64,000 nt of DNA from Maea johnstoni (lineage: Eukaryota > Annelida > Polychaeta > Spionida > Magelonidae): assembly GCA_963942565.1 (NCBI GenBank), contig OZ012690.1:9402565-9466564 (forward strand). Direction: 5' to 3'. The translations under genes were made by a program, and so were the position numbers. Numbering within the stretch: position 1 is the first letter of the stretch; every line of letters starts with the position of its first letter. Of the stretch, positions 20,803 through 33,560 are shown piece by piece. The notes below the pieces were generated by a model. That model was not told the DNA's origin, did not search any database, and saw only the letters and a program-made list of their open reading frames with translations.

Positions 20803-21979
20803 GTCGTTGGCATACCTACCTCAGTGGGAGGTTACACCGACGACAGTGCCACAGTCTGCGTTTCAAAACTTGAATCTAACTGGGTACTGGTACACGCCAG
20901 GGTATCACACGTAATTATGATTGGCGGGGCCCCCAGGCCGCGCCTACCTGGGAAGCTGTTTTGAGATGTTCATGGGCCAGACGTCACGTGCTCTAAATCC
21001 TGAGGCCAGACTGAATATAATTCTCTATTCTGATTGGTTATAATATAAATGTTGGCTTTGCCGCGGAAAATCGTGCCTTCCTTATTTTAATTTAGCATGA
21101 AGTTTTCAAATATATAAAATATTTTAAGCGGACATAAAGTATATTTTTCAGTATAGGAAGGAAAATTACTAAGAAAAAATATACTGTGTGTATAGACTAG
21201 CGCCAGTCTCACAATCACGTCGCGGATTAGGGGCTGGTATCGCCCACCATCTATTGTTGGCGTGAAGCGGCTTATTAGTCTACTAGCCAAAAAGGTGAAC
21301 CTTGCAATGTTGATTCCTGCATGGTTTTATGTTAGAAATGCAATATAGAGATCCTCAGGTGGTAGAAACTGCCGGATGCTAATCTCCAAGTGTTGGGCAT
21401 TTTTTTTTATCACCCCTATAACTATATGGTATACTTAATCCCTCAGGTGGCCAAATTTGGTTAAAATATGGGGGTAGGGGTAAGACTTTTTATTATAACT
21501 TCAGTTATTTTGGGGCAATTTCAACAAATGAGGCATCTTCATTTGCAACTTTTCATTCCGCAAATTTTAAGACCAGCCACCTTTTGATTGGTCAACTCTG
21601 AAAGGTCATTTAGGGTCAACGGAGGTCAAAAAGGTCACGAAGCTGAAAATCGGCTAACGCCATTTGTATTTCCAAAGAAAGCAAATTTTTTCCCAAAAAA
21701 TAAGTTGATATTTTTTTCAGTAAAAATGCATTTCTTGGCAAAATGGACAGTAAAGAATCATATTTTAGGTTGAAAAAAATTTAAAATTCTATGGATAAAA
21801 AATTTAACGGCTCTAAAATATGACCATGTTGCATGATATTGTGCTGATTTAAGGCTCAGAAAACATTGTTATAGATAGTTATTCTGTATTGTATCTCAAG
21901 TAATACAAAAACTCTGTACATGCTGTATAAAAATGTGCAACATTTTGATCGGCTAATCGTTTATACCACACATTTACGA

Positions 21980-22690
21980 CATTGTTACCTGAATACATTT
22001 TTACAGTGGTTGCCATGGCAACTGGTGGCCATATTGAAATTCGAAATAAGCACTACCAAAAGCTACATTTCTGCATATTCAAGCATACAGAATAGCTAGA
22101 AACAGGACCTTGCTGTCTACAAGTAGGTTTTCAGGGGTGCAGAACTTAATTCTGAAATAGCTGTTATCATCAGATGGCATTTAAATTGGCTTTCAAGATT
22201 GCAACCAAGCTGTTATACTTGAAATTAAGCTTATTACACAAAATTCGACCTCCAAAGGTATTGTCAATGAAACAAATGCATATGGAACACTTAAGGGATA
22301 AAGATGCTTTTAGTGAACTGGGCCTATGTTTCTTCGAATTGACACAGTTAAACACAGACTTAGTAACCACATTTAGAACATTGTAACCTGAATACATTTT
22401 ACAGTGGTTGGCATGGCAACTGGTGGCCATATTGGAATTCAAAATGGCCGCTACTGAAAGCTATATTTCTGCATATTTAAGCATCCAGATTAGCTAGAAA
22501 CGTGATCGTGGTGTCTATAAGTAGGTTTTCAGAGGTGCAGAACCTAATTCTGCAATAAATGTTATCATCAGGGGGCATCTAAATGGGATTTCAAGGTGAT
22601 AACCAAGCTGCTGTACTTAAGATTAAGCTTATTACACAAAAATATGACCTCCAGGAGCAATTGTTAATGAAACAAATGAATGCATATCAT
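21980..22690 (+). repeat. Tandem duplication, period about 398 bp
   Basis: Two copies inside the long-TIR element: acagtggttgccatggcaac at 22003 recurs as acagtggttggcatggcaac at 22401. The match continues through gctagaaac, gtaggttttcag and attaagcttattacacaaaa. Confidence 0.85.
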
Positions 22691-25369
22691 ATTCCATTCA
22701 ATAATATTAACAGTTATGTCAGCTGGCAGTGGAACAGCAGGAGTTGAAAGGGGCGCAGCATAACGTAGATAGAAAAGATTAGTACACTTCTAAATTGGTT
22801 GGTGGCAATGTTGTAATTCAAACTGGCAAAAAGTTCGGGAAAGCGACCCTATTTCAGGAGTTAGTTTAACAACAAAAATTATCATACGCCAATAATAAGG
22901 GTTTAAGTGTCTGGTATCAAATCTTGGTCTGGACTACATGTATCATTTGCAATGGTCAACATAGGGATAGGGGTGGGTTTATAATCCTTTATTAAAGATG
23001 TAAGTCAGTCAAAGTCAAAATTAATCATATCAAGAATGCAGTTTTTTCCAATTATTTGTGTTTTGATTTTGGAAACTATTTCTATTCTATAGCCACTTTT
23101 CAGAAAAAAAATGCCTTTTATTAATATTGTTCCACATATTGGAAATGTTAACGACTTTAATCTCAAATTATATTTATTCAACTCTGAGGTACAGATGGGG
23201 ATATCCATCCAACCTGGAGAGCCCCCCCCCCCCCACCCAAAGAAATAACTGGTAGCTTATAATAGGAATTCAGTACAAAAACAATATAAGTTATACAACT
23301 GGAAATAAAGAATATATTGGAACATAATATCGCAATTATGCAATATGGAAGATTAAATTATAATCAGAAATTATTATCAAATTAAGTTAAATTGTTATCA
23401 TGATAAATGTGCGGCGTTGTAGAGGACTGTCTATGGTCCTTATGCAACTGAAAGACCCCTTGGAACTATTCGTGAAGAGTAGGGAATTTCTTCCCGGTTC
23501 CGGGTTTCTATCTCGTCGCAATATGACATAAGCTGTTGAAAGCGAAGTAAAACCCAATTCCTTCCTTCGTCATTATGTAATTTCATCCAAAGTTACCTTA
23601 AAATCAGCAGATGAATTATTCAAAATGAGGTTCACTGATACCATCTACACCTTTTTAGGGATAATAAAAAAGTTAGATTTGAAGTGAATAACTTGGCATA
23701 TGACAATTTCCTGTCTATGATAAGTGTTTTAAGACAGGTTGCTATAAATGGCTAGCATCAGGTCACTGTTAAGATCAAAGAATTAATGATCTACAAACAT
23801 CATGGGCCAAAGTTAGTAAGCAAGTCTTGGCAATGTTACGGTTTTGCGTTTCTAGGAAGCTTCCTAGGCCTTGTTGCTCAGTTGTTCTTTTCGAGTTCAA
23901 TCAAGGTAAAAGTAACCCACACTTCATTATTTATTCAATTGTCCATTACGATGCTTAGGCCAAGAAAAAAATATTGTTTGTTTCCTGTACCAGTCAGAAA
24001 AAAATAGGGTAGGTAGGTTGGTAAAAAATATTTTTACTCTATTGTTACTAAAAAATGTTATTTTAAAAATTGCAACACTACAGAATTTATCAGATTCAAT
24101 GGAAATAGTCCTTATGTTATGCTGTTCCTAAGATGTTTAAGAAATAAGAGGTTGGCATATGCATAAATCACTTTAGATAATGCCAAACTATTCAAACATT
24201 ACAGTTATGGTTTTTTCTAATCATCAAATGGAACCACTGACAGATACATACCTAGTTTATTTTATGAGATTATATGAAATTTGTGATACGTATTTGTTTA
24301 ATTTTATTCATGATATTTTGCCTATCTTTCATCAAACAACTTCAAAGTAACTTAGAACGTTTTGAATTCACATTTGTCATCTAAAGGCTTACAATGAACT
24401 CAATGTTTGGTGCAGACATATGTAAGGTTAGTAAATAGAGTTAGTTATTTTGGCCCAGTTCTTTCCTCTATCCTGCGTTTATTTGATTATTCAGCCTATA
24501 CAAACTCAGTATATTACCTGAAAGGTCTTCTGATGAGGTATACATGAAGTATCAAATTAGTTGGCAGTCAAAATCTGAAAATCTGAGGTACATTTCCCTC
24601 TGTAAAACTCTGCGAAATTTTAAAGGAATCTTTTGGCATTTGATATGATGTTTTGGGGGAAATTCAATACTAAATCCCCTATCAGATTTTCTTCTACTTG
24701 GTCTCCCAATCTGCCATGTTATGATCTAGATTGGGAAGTAGATTTGATTTTGAGGATTATATACTAGTACCGCCTATCTTATTTTTTTCTGCATATTTTA
24801 TTTCACAAGAAAACATCAATAGGTTTTACTCCTGGCTAGAAATAAAACGTTCTATTTCTTGAACTCGAAATACACTCAAAAGCAACTTATTTCATTTCGT
24901 AATGTTAATGTAGTTTTAAACTACCTCACTTCATGATTGCAAAATATTCCTTTTAGGTGAAGAAACACTCTGGCTTTTTTACCCAAGTGTAACTACAGCA
25001 TTGAGATATTTGCTTCAAAGTCACAACTACTCTTTTCGACCTTAGTTTGACCTTAAAGTTTTACACTTTCTATATTTTGCACTGACTTTAAATGCAACAA
25101 GCATTTTGAACATTGTGCATAAAGTTTGGTGTATGGGACATGAATGACACTGAAAGTCAATATTGACCTTGTTTTTTAGAACAATTCTGAAGTTGCTTCT
25201 AGAAAATATCCTGGAGTTGTAAACTAACTGCTTCTTTAGTTCACGATTGTCAAATATTCCTTTCAGGTGAATAAAAATTACTCATGTGAACAAGATGCAA
25301 GTGCAGTATTACAGATATTTGCTACAAAGTTATGAACACTCAATTTGACTTTTTGACCTTGGTTTGACC

Positions 25370-26990
25370 TGTATTGTTTCCGTAAATCTCAGTAATATTT
25401 TACACTACCTTTACCTGAATGGGAAAAACATGATAGGCAAGTAAAAATGCATATTTCACCCAGTGAAAATGAAAGCTGGTATACCATAAGACATGAATCT
25501 GTTATGCCAACTTTCTGCTGATTCACTTATATTTGGATGCACCCGCAATCAGGCGTTTTGTCATTTTGGCCCTAAATATTCAAGATTGACCCAGACTTTG
25601 TCTTGGAGTACCTCACCTAAAATATTTGCAGGATAAAATATGCATTCCAGGAGAATTTAATAAGCTGCTTAATGGAAAATTCAATGAAAAAATGTCTTTA
25701 ATCATAAAATTGTGGTTACTTTGACCTTGAATGGCCTCTAATATCACAACAGAATACCTTACCCTAGGTTGATTGCATGAAATGGAAACATTGTCTTACA
25801 ACAAGCATTTTGATACCAAACAATGTCCATACTGTTTAATGCTCACAACATTTATGACCTAAACAGTGGTCCCATACTCGCATTTTCTCACAACTCGATC
25901 TTAAACACTTAATATAGGCATGATTTGTCCAATAGCACATTCAACATCTGCATATTAACTTAAAACTACTTCATTTTTACAGGTAAAAGGGTGAAAATGT
26001 ATTGGTAAAACATATTTAAGGTATTCTGTCTGTCAATTATTGTGGTGACATGGTTAGGAAATTAATTGTAATGACAAAACAGAACTACTTCATCAATATT
26101 TCCTCATCAAAATTTGGATTTTCTAGAGAAAAATGACGTTACGACCTTTATTTGACCTTCATTTTTCCTTAAATCTTGGTTATATTTTACACTGCCTTTA
26201 TAATCTTACATGACATACACAATAGGCAAGTTTAAAGGCTTATTCTCCCCATTGAAAATAAAAGCTGACATACCATAAGATATGACTCAATTTGTTATTT
26301 CAACTTTCTGCTGCTTTACTTAAATATTTGAGTGCACCTAGAATCAGACATTTTGGTCCCAGAATGTTGCAGATTGGTCTTGTCTGGGTTTTGAAATGAC
26401 TCAAAAATGTCTCAGAATCCCTTTTAAAGATATTTCTCACCTAAAAATATTTCCAGGATAAAGTATGTATCCCAGGAGCATTTCATAAGCTGCTAAATGG
26501 AAAGATCAAAGACAAAATGCCTTAAATCTTGAAATTGGGGTTAATTGACCTTGAATGACCTCTATTTTCACAACAGAATACCCTACCCTAGGTTCGTTGC
26601 ATGAAATGGAAAGATTGTCTTGCAACAAACATTTTGATACCAAACACTGCCTATAATGTTTGGTGCTCACAACTTTCATGACCTAAACAGTGGTCCCGTA
26701 ACAAGCACTTTCTCACAACCTGTCCCCAACCACTTTATTTAAGCATGGAATAGCCAAATGCCACATTCTACTCCTCCATATTGACTTAAAACTACTTCAT
26801 TTTCACTGGTAAATGGTAAAAAATGTATTGTTGGACCATATTTGAGATTATTTATCTGTCAATTATTGTGGTAACCTGGTTTGGAAATTATATAATTGCA
26901 AAACACAACTACTTCATCGCAATCACTTCACCAAAATTAGATTTTTTGAGAAAAAATGGCATTTTGACCTTTATTTGACCTTCAACGACC
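25370..26990 (+). repeat. Tandem duplication, period about 790 bp
   Basis: Two diverged copies inside the long-TIR element. Landmarks recur in order: attttacactacctttac, gctggtataccataaga, caacagaataccttaccct, gacctaaacagtggtccc and tgtctgtcaattattgtgg. A third partial copy may begin near 26990. Confidence 0.85.
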
Positions 26991-28580
26991 CCTTAATTTT
27001 AGTTTTATCTTACCATCATCTTCCAGATTGAGGGGAAAATTAAACCTGACATTTTGGTGCATCATATGCTCCCTTCCGACTTGTAAAACGTAAGACACAG
27101 TCATTTTGGTTTTCAAATTTTTATCATTTTAGGCACTTTTTGGCGTCTCCAGGTGGACTTGGTACCCTACTTTGTACCTTAAAGCTGAAAATTGGACTTA
27201 AAACTTGATCTAGTCAATGAATTTTCTAAAATGTTCAACAACTAATTAAGAGCATTCCTTCAGAAAAAGTGGCTACAGAAATGAAATACATATCTTCCAA
27301 AAAACAGATGTCTATAAATGGAAACCATAGAATATGGGAAAAATCCCAGATTCTTGATTTGGCAGCCATTTTGACCTTGAATGACCTTTATTACATCATT
27401 GGATAGAGTTAGTCATGTGCTCAGTATTTCAAAAGATACTTCTCTTTCATACTAACATTTTGATACCAAACACTCATCCTTATGTTTGGTTTAAGCTTAA
27501 GTTTAAGTATGGTTTAAGAGTTATGAGTGTTTTAAAGTGCCTTCACTATCCCTATACATATTATTTTGACCATCGTGGGGCCTTTTTACATATATAAGGG
27601 TATTCAAGACATGACCCCATAAAAAAGATGTGCACCACTTCTGAAGGCTACATCCACCCGTGCGGTATGCCCCAAGTGTGGGCCTAAAACATGATACCAA
27701 CGGAAATTTTCTAACTCTCGGGTTAACCTGAATCCCCAAAATGGGTGGCTGGCTACTGTACTATACCAATACAGCCAATTGCTACCCATTTTCACAACAT
27801 TTTCATGACCTTTTTGACCTTAGTTGACCCTTAAATGACCTCTTAGTATTGATGAATCAGAACATGTGCATCTTTAAAAAGTGCAGGTAAAAATTTTACA
27901 CATTTGGATACTTCATTTATGGAATATGGTTATGCATACCGTGAAATATGATCGAAAATGTTACCAAAAACCCTCTATTTTTAGGATCATAATACTGCAG
28001 GTTTTCAGCCTCGTGACCTTTTTGACCTTTGTCTACCCCAAATGACCCTTCACAAGTGACCAATCAGAATGTGGCTGGTTTTAATTCCTGCGAAATCAAA
28101 AGTTATACATGGTGATGCCTCATTTGTTGAAAATAAACCAATATAACAGAAGTTATGATAAAAAATGTTACCCCTACCCCCATAATTGTGACCATTTTTT
28201 GCAATCCTGAGAGGTCATTTGCACCAAATAGTATTTAGGTTGATAAAAAAATTGCCCAAGACTTGGAAATTAGCATCCGGCAGTTTCGTTGTTCTTAGGG
28301 TATGTACATTGCATTTCCATCATAAAACCATGCAGGAATCAACATTGCAAGGTTCACATACTTGGCATATTGGGCTGGCTAGTAGACTTTATAGGACTGC
28401 CACTAGTCTACTATGTGTATCTCTATATTAATAGCAGGTTCCAAATTTTGTGACCGTAACTCCTCCGAAACGGCTTCAAGTCTAATGCTGTGGCTTCGCA
28501 TGCCGATTAGTGGGGGGCTGAAGTTTTGCGATAGCTAGGTTTGAAGTAAAAATAACTTACAAAAATGTTTTTGTGAAGGT

Positions 28581-28897
28581 TTTTTGTTTTGAATGAAGAT
28601 CTAGACAAAACTTAGCATGAGCACATTGTTGCAACATTTCGGATTGTGCAACAATCAGAAAATCGTATGACAATAGGATTTCCAATTGTTAGAAGCACGT
28701 GCATGTGTGTTGCTCCCATTGTTGAGGGAGGAGGTAATTATGCTAAATAACCTCCTCCCTCAACAATGGGAGTGTCACGCATGCATATGCTTCCAACAAT
28801 AAGAAATCCTATTGTTATACGATGTTCTGATTGTTGCACCATCCAGAATGTTACAACAACAGCTTAGTTTAGATCTTCATTTTAAGCAAAAGACTTG
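28581..28897. repeat. Large palindrome, arms about 140 bp
   Basis: The centre is near 28740, where ctcccattgttgagggagg is mirrored by cctccctcaacaatgggag. The outer arms pair gaatgaagatctagac with gtttagatcttcatt. The right arm overlaps the start of the element dimer at 28863. Confidence 0.88.
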
Positions 28898-29020
28898 CCA
28901 GAAAACATGTTTGTAAGCCTTGTGATATAATGGGAATTGATCACGGGAGGTAAGTGATTGTGACAATACCAGTGCCCGGCCCAGTCAGCAGCCAAAGGCG
29001 CCGGGCACTCAATTCCTACA

Positions 29021-29514
29021 TTAGGCAAGTTCCGCTATCCCGTGTACGGCTCCGGCTACGGTTAAGTATAGTGCCACGTCACGCATAGTGATGCATCGTC
29101 ATCACTTTGCGTGTAGCCTGCCGCGGAGCCGATCTCGGGAACCGGCTTAGACACGCTGTAAGCCGTAAGTCCAAAACGGCGCAGCTATTTGAATAAATAT
29201 GGAATATGAAATGGATAATTGAAAAAAACACCAATTGGAACATTGAGTTAAATATGTTAACTCAACATTGACCAGGCGGTTTTAAAAAATTCGCCGGTTT
29301 TAATATAGAAATTTCAAATATAAAAATAGGGTCCGTTTGGCACAGGTGATCAGCGCTGAAGCGGTGTATGCGTGCTTGATTTCTTTAATCAGCTACGGCG
29401 TAGCCGTAGTCCCGTCGTAGCGGATTCATATATGTACCCACCCGCCTCCGCCTACGGCTCCGTACAAGCTTAGCCGTTCGCGGAGGCGTTTACGACATAG
29501 CGGAACATCCCTAC
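29021..29514. mobile_element. Palindromic MITE nested in dimer unit 1
   Basis: The ends are inverted (gttccgctat and atagcggaac), with GC-rich arms containing tacggctccg. It interrupts sequence that is continuous in unit 2 (attcctacaatataccatgg). Confidence 0.75.
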
Positions 29515-29600
29515 TATATCATAGCTACCACGTTAGCCACAAAACATCATATAAACTGGATTTATACATTACTGGGCTTAAGAAAACACAATTTGTATAT

Positions 29601-29921
29601 AAAGGTAAAGGTATTCGGTTTATAGTCTTGTATCCACCGAAGTGCTCACACGACCTTCCTCCCCTAGCAGGCACTGTACATACAGAAACCATTTCAATCC
29701 CCCGGGGGATATTCCAGAGCAACTGGCAGCATATAGCGCACACACTCTAAGTACTGCCTTATTTGTGCTAGGTACCCATTTTGCAGTTGGGTAGACTGAA
29801 GCAATATGGAATAAACTGTTTTGCTCAAGAACGACCAAAGTGCCCGGAGTGGCCGGGAATCGAACCAGCGACCCTCTGATTACTAGTCCGACACCTAACC
29901 AACTGAGCTACTTTGTCCCCC
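29601..29921 (-). repeat. tRNA-derived SINE nested in dimer unit 1
   Basis: The minus-strand head reads gtagctcagttggttagg (box A) and ggttcgattccc (box B), with an AGT anticodon-like loop recalling tRNA-Thr. A TTTGTATATA repeat flanks it on both sides. Unit 2 preserves the empty site (atttgtatatctaaaaag). Confidence 0.88.
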
Positions 29922-30318
29922 TTTGTATATATAGAAAGTCCGTTATCTGTTCTTTTTAAATATATTAAATCGTAATTTTAGGCCAGTAATCCGGAACAGA
30001 CGTTTTGATTTCCCGAGATTGTAGGCAAAATATGTCCATTTTCATTTTATGATTTCTCACTTATTACTTTTGCGCAGTACGCGCAGTCAATAAACATACA
30101 ATACAAACTTGGCATAAGACAATAAATTGTATGTATTTAGAAACTAAAGGGGGTCATATATTCTTTTAAAATATATTGAAATTGTAATTGTGAGTCCCGA
30201 AATCACGACATTGTTAGAAAGATCATAAAGAGCTCTTCCCTTGGCTGCTAATGTTAGCTGTTCTTATCTCATGAAACTAAGATGCTGTGTATAAGCCCGT
30301 GTTGAACACGGGTTGCAG

Positions 30319-31011
30319 CTTAGTTTATATCTTCATTTAAAGCAGAAAAACTTGCCAAAAACATATTTGTAAGCCTTTTTATATGATGGGAATTGATCAC
30401 GTGAGGTAGGTGATTGTGGCAATACCAATGCCCGGCCCAGTCAGCAGCCAAAACCGAGCCCTGGGTAGGGCTAGATTTTGGCTGCTGACTGGGCCGGGCA
30501 CTCAGGTGTTGCCACAATCACCTACCTCCCGGGATCAATTCCTACAATATACCATGGCTACCACCTTAGCCATAAAACATCATATAAACTGCATTCATAC
30601 ATTACTGGGCTTAAGACAACAAAATTTGTATATCTAAAAAGTCCGTAATATGTTCTTTTTAGATACATTAAAGTCGTAATTGTAGGCCCAGTGATCAAGG
30701 AGAAATCATCGAATGAAAACGCCTTGAACAGACTTTTTGATTTCCCGAGATTCATGGCAAAATATGTCTGTTTTAATTAGATGAATTCTCACGTATTACT
30801 GGGCCTAAGACAACAAATTTTGAATATTTAGAAAGACGGTAATATATTCTTTTAAATATATCAAAATTGTTATTGTTTGTACCGAAATAAATCACGACAT
30901 TGTTAGAAAGAGCATAAAGAGCTCGATCCATGGCTGCTAATGTTAGCTGTTCTTATCTCCTAAAACGATGATGCTGTGTATACGCCCGTGCTGTGCACGG
31001 GTTGCAGCTGG
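30319..31011 (+). mobile_element. Dimer unit 2, Helitron-like 3' end
   Basis: About 693 bp, starting directly where unit 1 ends. It ends with the cccgtg/cacggg hairpin, then ttgcagCTGG followed by T, which fits the Helitron CTRR|T rule. Non-coding. Confidence 0.68.
30388..30542. repeat. Near-perfect 155-bp hairpin inside unit 2
   Basis: The left arm gggaattgatcac ... gcccggcccagtcagcagcc is mirrored by ggctgctgactgggccgggc ... gggatcaattcc. The corresponding place in unit 1 is shortened. Confidence 0.88.
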
Positions 31012-31443
31012 TAGAATGAAATCGTAACCAAACTGGTTCGTAACCAAACTGATGCGTACCCAAGTAGCTTCGCACCCGAGAGATTTCGAAGTCTCCGGCT
31101 TGCGCCTAGAATTCGGATATTTGTTTCATTTCTACAAAAATGATACAAATCTAGTCATTATAAATTATTTTCCTCTATAATGTTAATGTTCTTTATACAT
31201 CCGGTTCCCTCACAAGTTCATAGATAACTTGGCCCCGCCTTTTGACTATTGATGCTTTGCATCTACAACCGTACTTGTATATATTGGCCTTCCTCTTTTA
31301 ATCCCCAAAAGCCTGCTGTTAAGATGAACGGTGAAGATAAGACGGACTTTGATAAGAGAACCTTGTGTCATCAAGCGGTAATAAATTAACACGAATGCAG
31401 TTCAAGTGCTCTAATATAATATGCAACATGTTATAGATACATG

Positions 31444-31540
31444 TTTAACCCTTCCAATGCTGAGGCTACATTTGTCCAAAGCAAAAGGACGCAACGATTT
31501 TTGAAAACACTCTCAACCTGACCCTGTTAGTCCATGAGCT
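31444..31540 (+). mobile_element. Family A MITE, 5' fragment
   Basis: Starts TTAACCCTTCCAATGCTGAGG and breaks off after about 95 bases near a poly-C tract. Confidence 0.75.
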
Positions 31541-31579
31541 GACGTTCGAAACCCTCCCCCCCCCCCCCCCCCCCCTGGG

Positions 31580-32280
31580 GAATTTCGGAGACCTGTATTT
31601 CCAAAAACCTTATACCCTCAGCTGTTCAGATCAGCTTGTCTGCACTTATATCGCGGATGCGTTTGCCCTGGAGGGCCAATTGAAGGACGGTACCTCCCTC
31701 ATTTTATGGGTGGGGGTGACATTTTCTAAGTGCGGGTGGTATGGACACTTGCAATTCTCTGGGATACTCCAAATTTGTTGTGCTGGTCAAGTGATCAACA
31801 CGGACATTTACCAAATACCTCTCAGAAGCACCGTATTACTATCCTAGGAAAAAAATAATCAAAAAACGTCTCAAAAATACCATTTTTTGGCAGTTTATCT
31901 GCTTAATGAAACAAAAATGAGCTCCATTGGTTGTTCGAGCGTGATTTTACAGGACTTTCTTTTTCCCTACCCCTATGTTGAAAAAATAACCGAAAAATAG
32001 CATAAAATGCTAAAAAATATTTTTAATAATCCAAGATGTTCCTTTAACACATGTTTGGTACTGGAAATAGTTTGAACATGACAGAGACTGATTGGGCTGA
32101 AAAAAATGGATTGCCCAGTTGCCCGGGACAACAAAATTTTACTAAAATTTGCTAAAAATCCAGTTTTAGGCTAGTAATCAGAGTTTCAATAAAAATATAA
32201 CTACTGAAAAGGTGTTTAAAGCTACTATGTGAGACTGTAGGTGTTCTACAATTGAAAATAGTCGTAGCTGGATACATATC
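31580..32280. other. Intergenic, nothing recognised
   Basis: AT-rich sequence with no convincing open frame. Parts (ttgctaaaaatccagttttag) may be outlying, diverged monomers of the following satellite. Confidence 0.4.
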
Positions 32281-33560
32281 AATTGTTTTATTTCAGTTCA
32301 ACCCTATTTAGAAGGTAATCTAGAAGGCCAAAGGTCTCAAAATGTAGTTACTACAATAATTGTAGTAAGTCAATGCCGGTGTGTGGTTTTTACAGGGTCA
32401 GAAGTTTAGGATAGACTGCTGTTGGGCCTTAACCTACTGGGGCTTATCAACCTGGTAGCCCAGTAAAATACCCCAAAATTTAGCATGTCATAGGTTGGCT
32501 TACATAACTTATTTCCCTTATCTGCCTATTCTTGGTTAATTTTCTGTAAAAACAATATGAGGCTAGAATCTTGGTATAAGATATAATACACCTTTGTTCA
32601 AATAAATGAGAAATTACAAAAATTCTACAATTTCAAAGGTTTTTACCCCAAAATCACTCACAGCAGGGGTCAGATATATTTCATACCAACACAAAACATT
32701 TGATTATCATAGACATCCTTATGAAATCATTTATGGCATTTGAGTTCCTACTATGAAAACTGCACCTTCCAGAAGCAAACCCCTAAAATCACCTGTTTTA
32801 ATGCCATTTTTTATGTAAAATGTCCCAAAACAGAGCATATCATGAAAATATACAAACATGACTCACTCTCTCTATCTACACCTTCTTGGGTAGTTTTCTA
32901 AACCAGAACTATTTAGTAGAGAGTTTGGAATAGTCCACAGGATGACATTCAAGTTGTGGGAAATTACAAAAATACTACTATTTTATAGGTTTTTACCCCA
33001 AAATCACTCACAGCAGGGGTCACATACATTTCATACTTACACAAAACATTGGATAAACATAGACATCCTTATGAAATCATTTGTGGCAAGCTTTGAGTTC
33101 CTACTATGAAAATTGCACCTTCCAGAAGCAAGTCCCTAAAATCACTAGTTTTAATGCCATGTTTTCAGTAAAATGCACCAAAACTTAGCATATCATGAAA
33201 AGATTCAAACATAACTCACTTTCTGTATCTACACCTTCTTGGGTAGTTTTCTAAACCATAACTATTTAGTTGAGAGTTTGGAATAGTCCACAGGATGACA
33301 TTCAAGTTATGGGAAATTACAAAAAACACTCATTTTTGGTGATTTCCCCCCCAAAATCACTCATCGTTCATAGAAGTCACGCTAACGCAACTTGTTCTAA
33401 GATCAAAAGCATACTCTTGAACACATTTGTAGCAAGTTTTGAGTTTCTATCACGAAAAATGAATTTTCTAGAAGGAAATCCCAAAAAACATGCTTTTTTG
33501 GCGATTTTTAGCATAAAATGCCCCAAAATTCCCTTACGCAGCAAAATCAGACGTGTCATC
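32281..33560 (+). repeat. Satellite-like tandem repeat, period about 340-360 bp
   Basis: The phrase aggtttttaccccaaaatca recurs at 32637 and 32997, with a changed form near 33337. Each unit also has ctacaccttcttgggtagtt and gtccacaggatgacattcaag. At least three diverged units. Confidence 0.88.

Larger units (their letters stand above)
21181..28420. mobile_element. Long-TIR non-coding element, about 7.2 kb
   Basis: The two ends are inverted copies of each other for roughly 430-470 bases (about 21181-21655 and 27990-28420). Shared landmarks include gaaccttgcaatgttgattc, ctgcatggttttatg, actgccggatgctaat, caacaaatgaggcatc and aaaaaggtcacg. The interior has no long open frame but has tandemly repeated modules. 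It looks like a foldback or large non-autonomous DNA transposon; the superfamily cannot be assigned. The edges are approximate because the outer TIR is diverged and no target duplication was found. Confidence 0.75.
28863..30318 (+). mobile_element. Dimer unit 1, Helitron-like 3' end, two nested insertions
   Basis: Starts cttagtttagatcttcatt and ends at cccgtgttgaacacggg plus ttgcagct. It matches 30319-31011 except for two insertions, at about 29021-29514 and 29601-29921. The terminal hairpin before the end recalls Helitron 3' termini, but no Helitron protein is present. Confidence 0.7.

Noticed and set aside
29846-29920. A tRNA-Thr gene on the minus strand
   Set aside because: Boxes A and B and an AGT loop are present, but the acceptor ends do not pair well. 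The sequence continues into a SINE body with a target duplication, so it is a SINE head.
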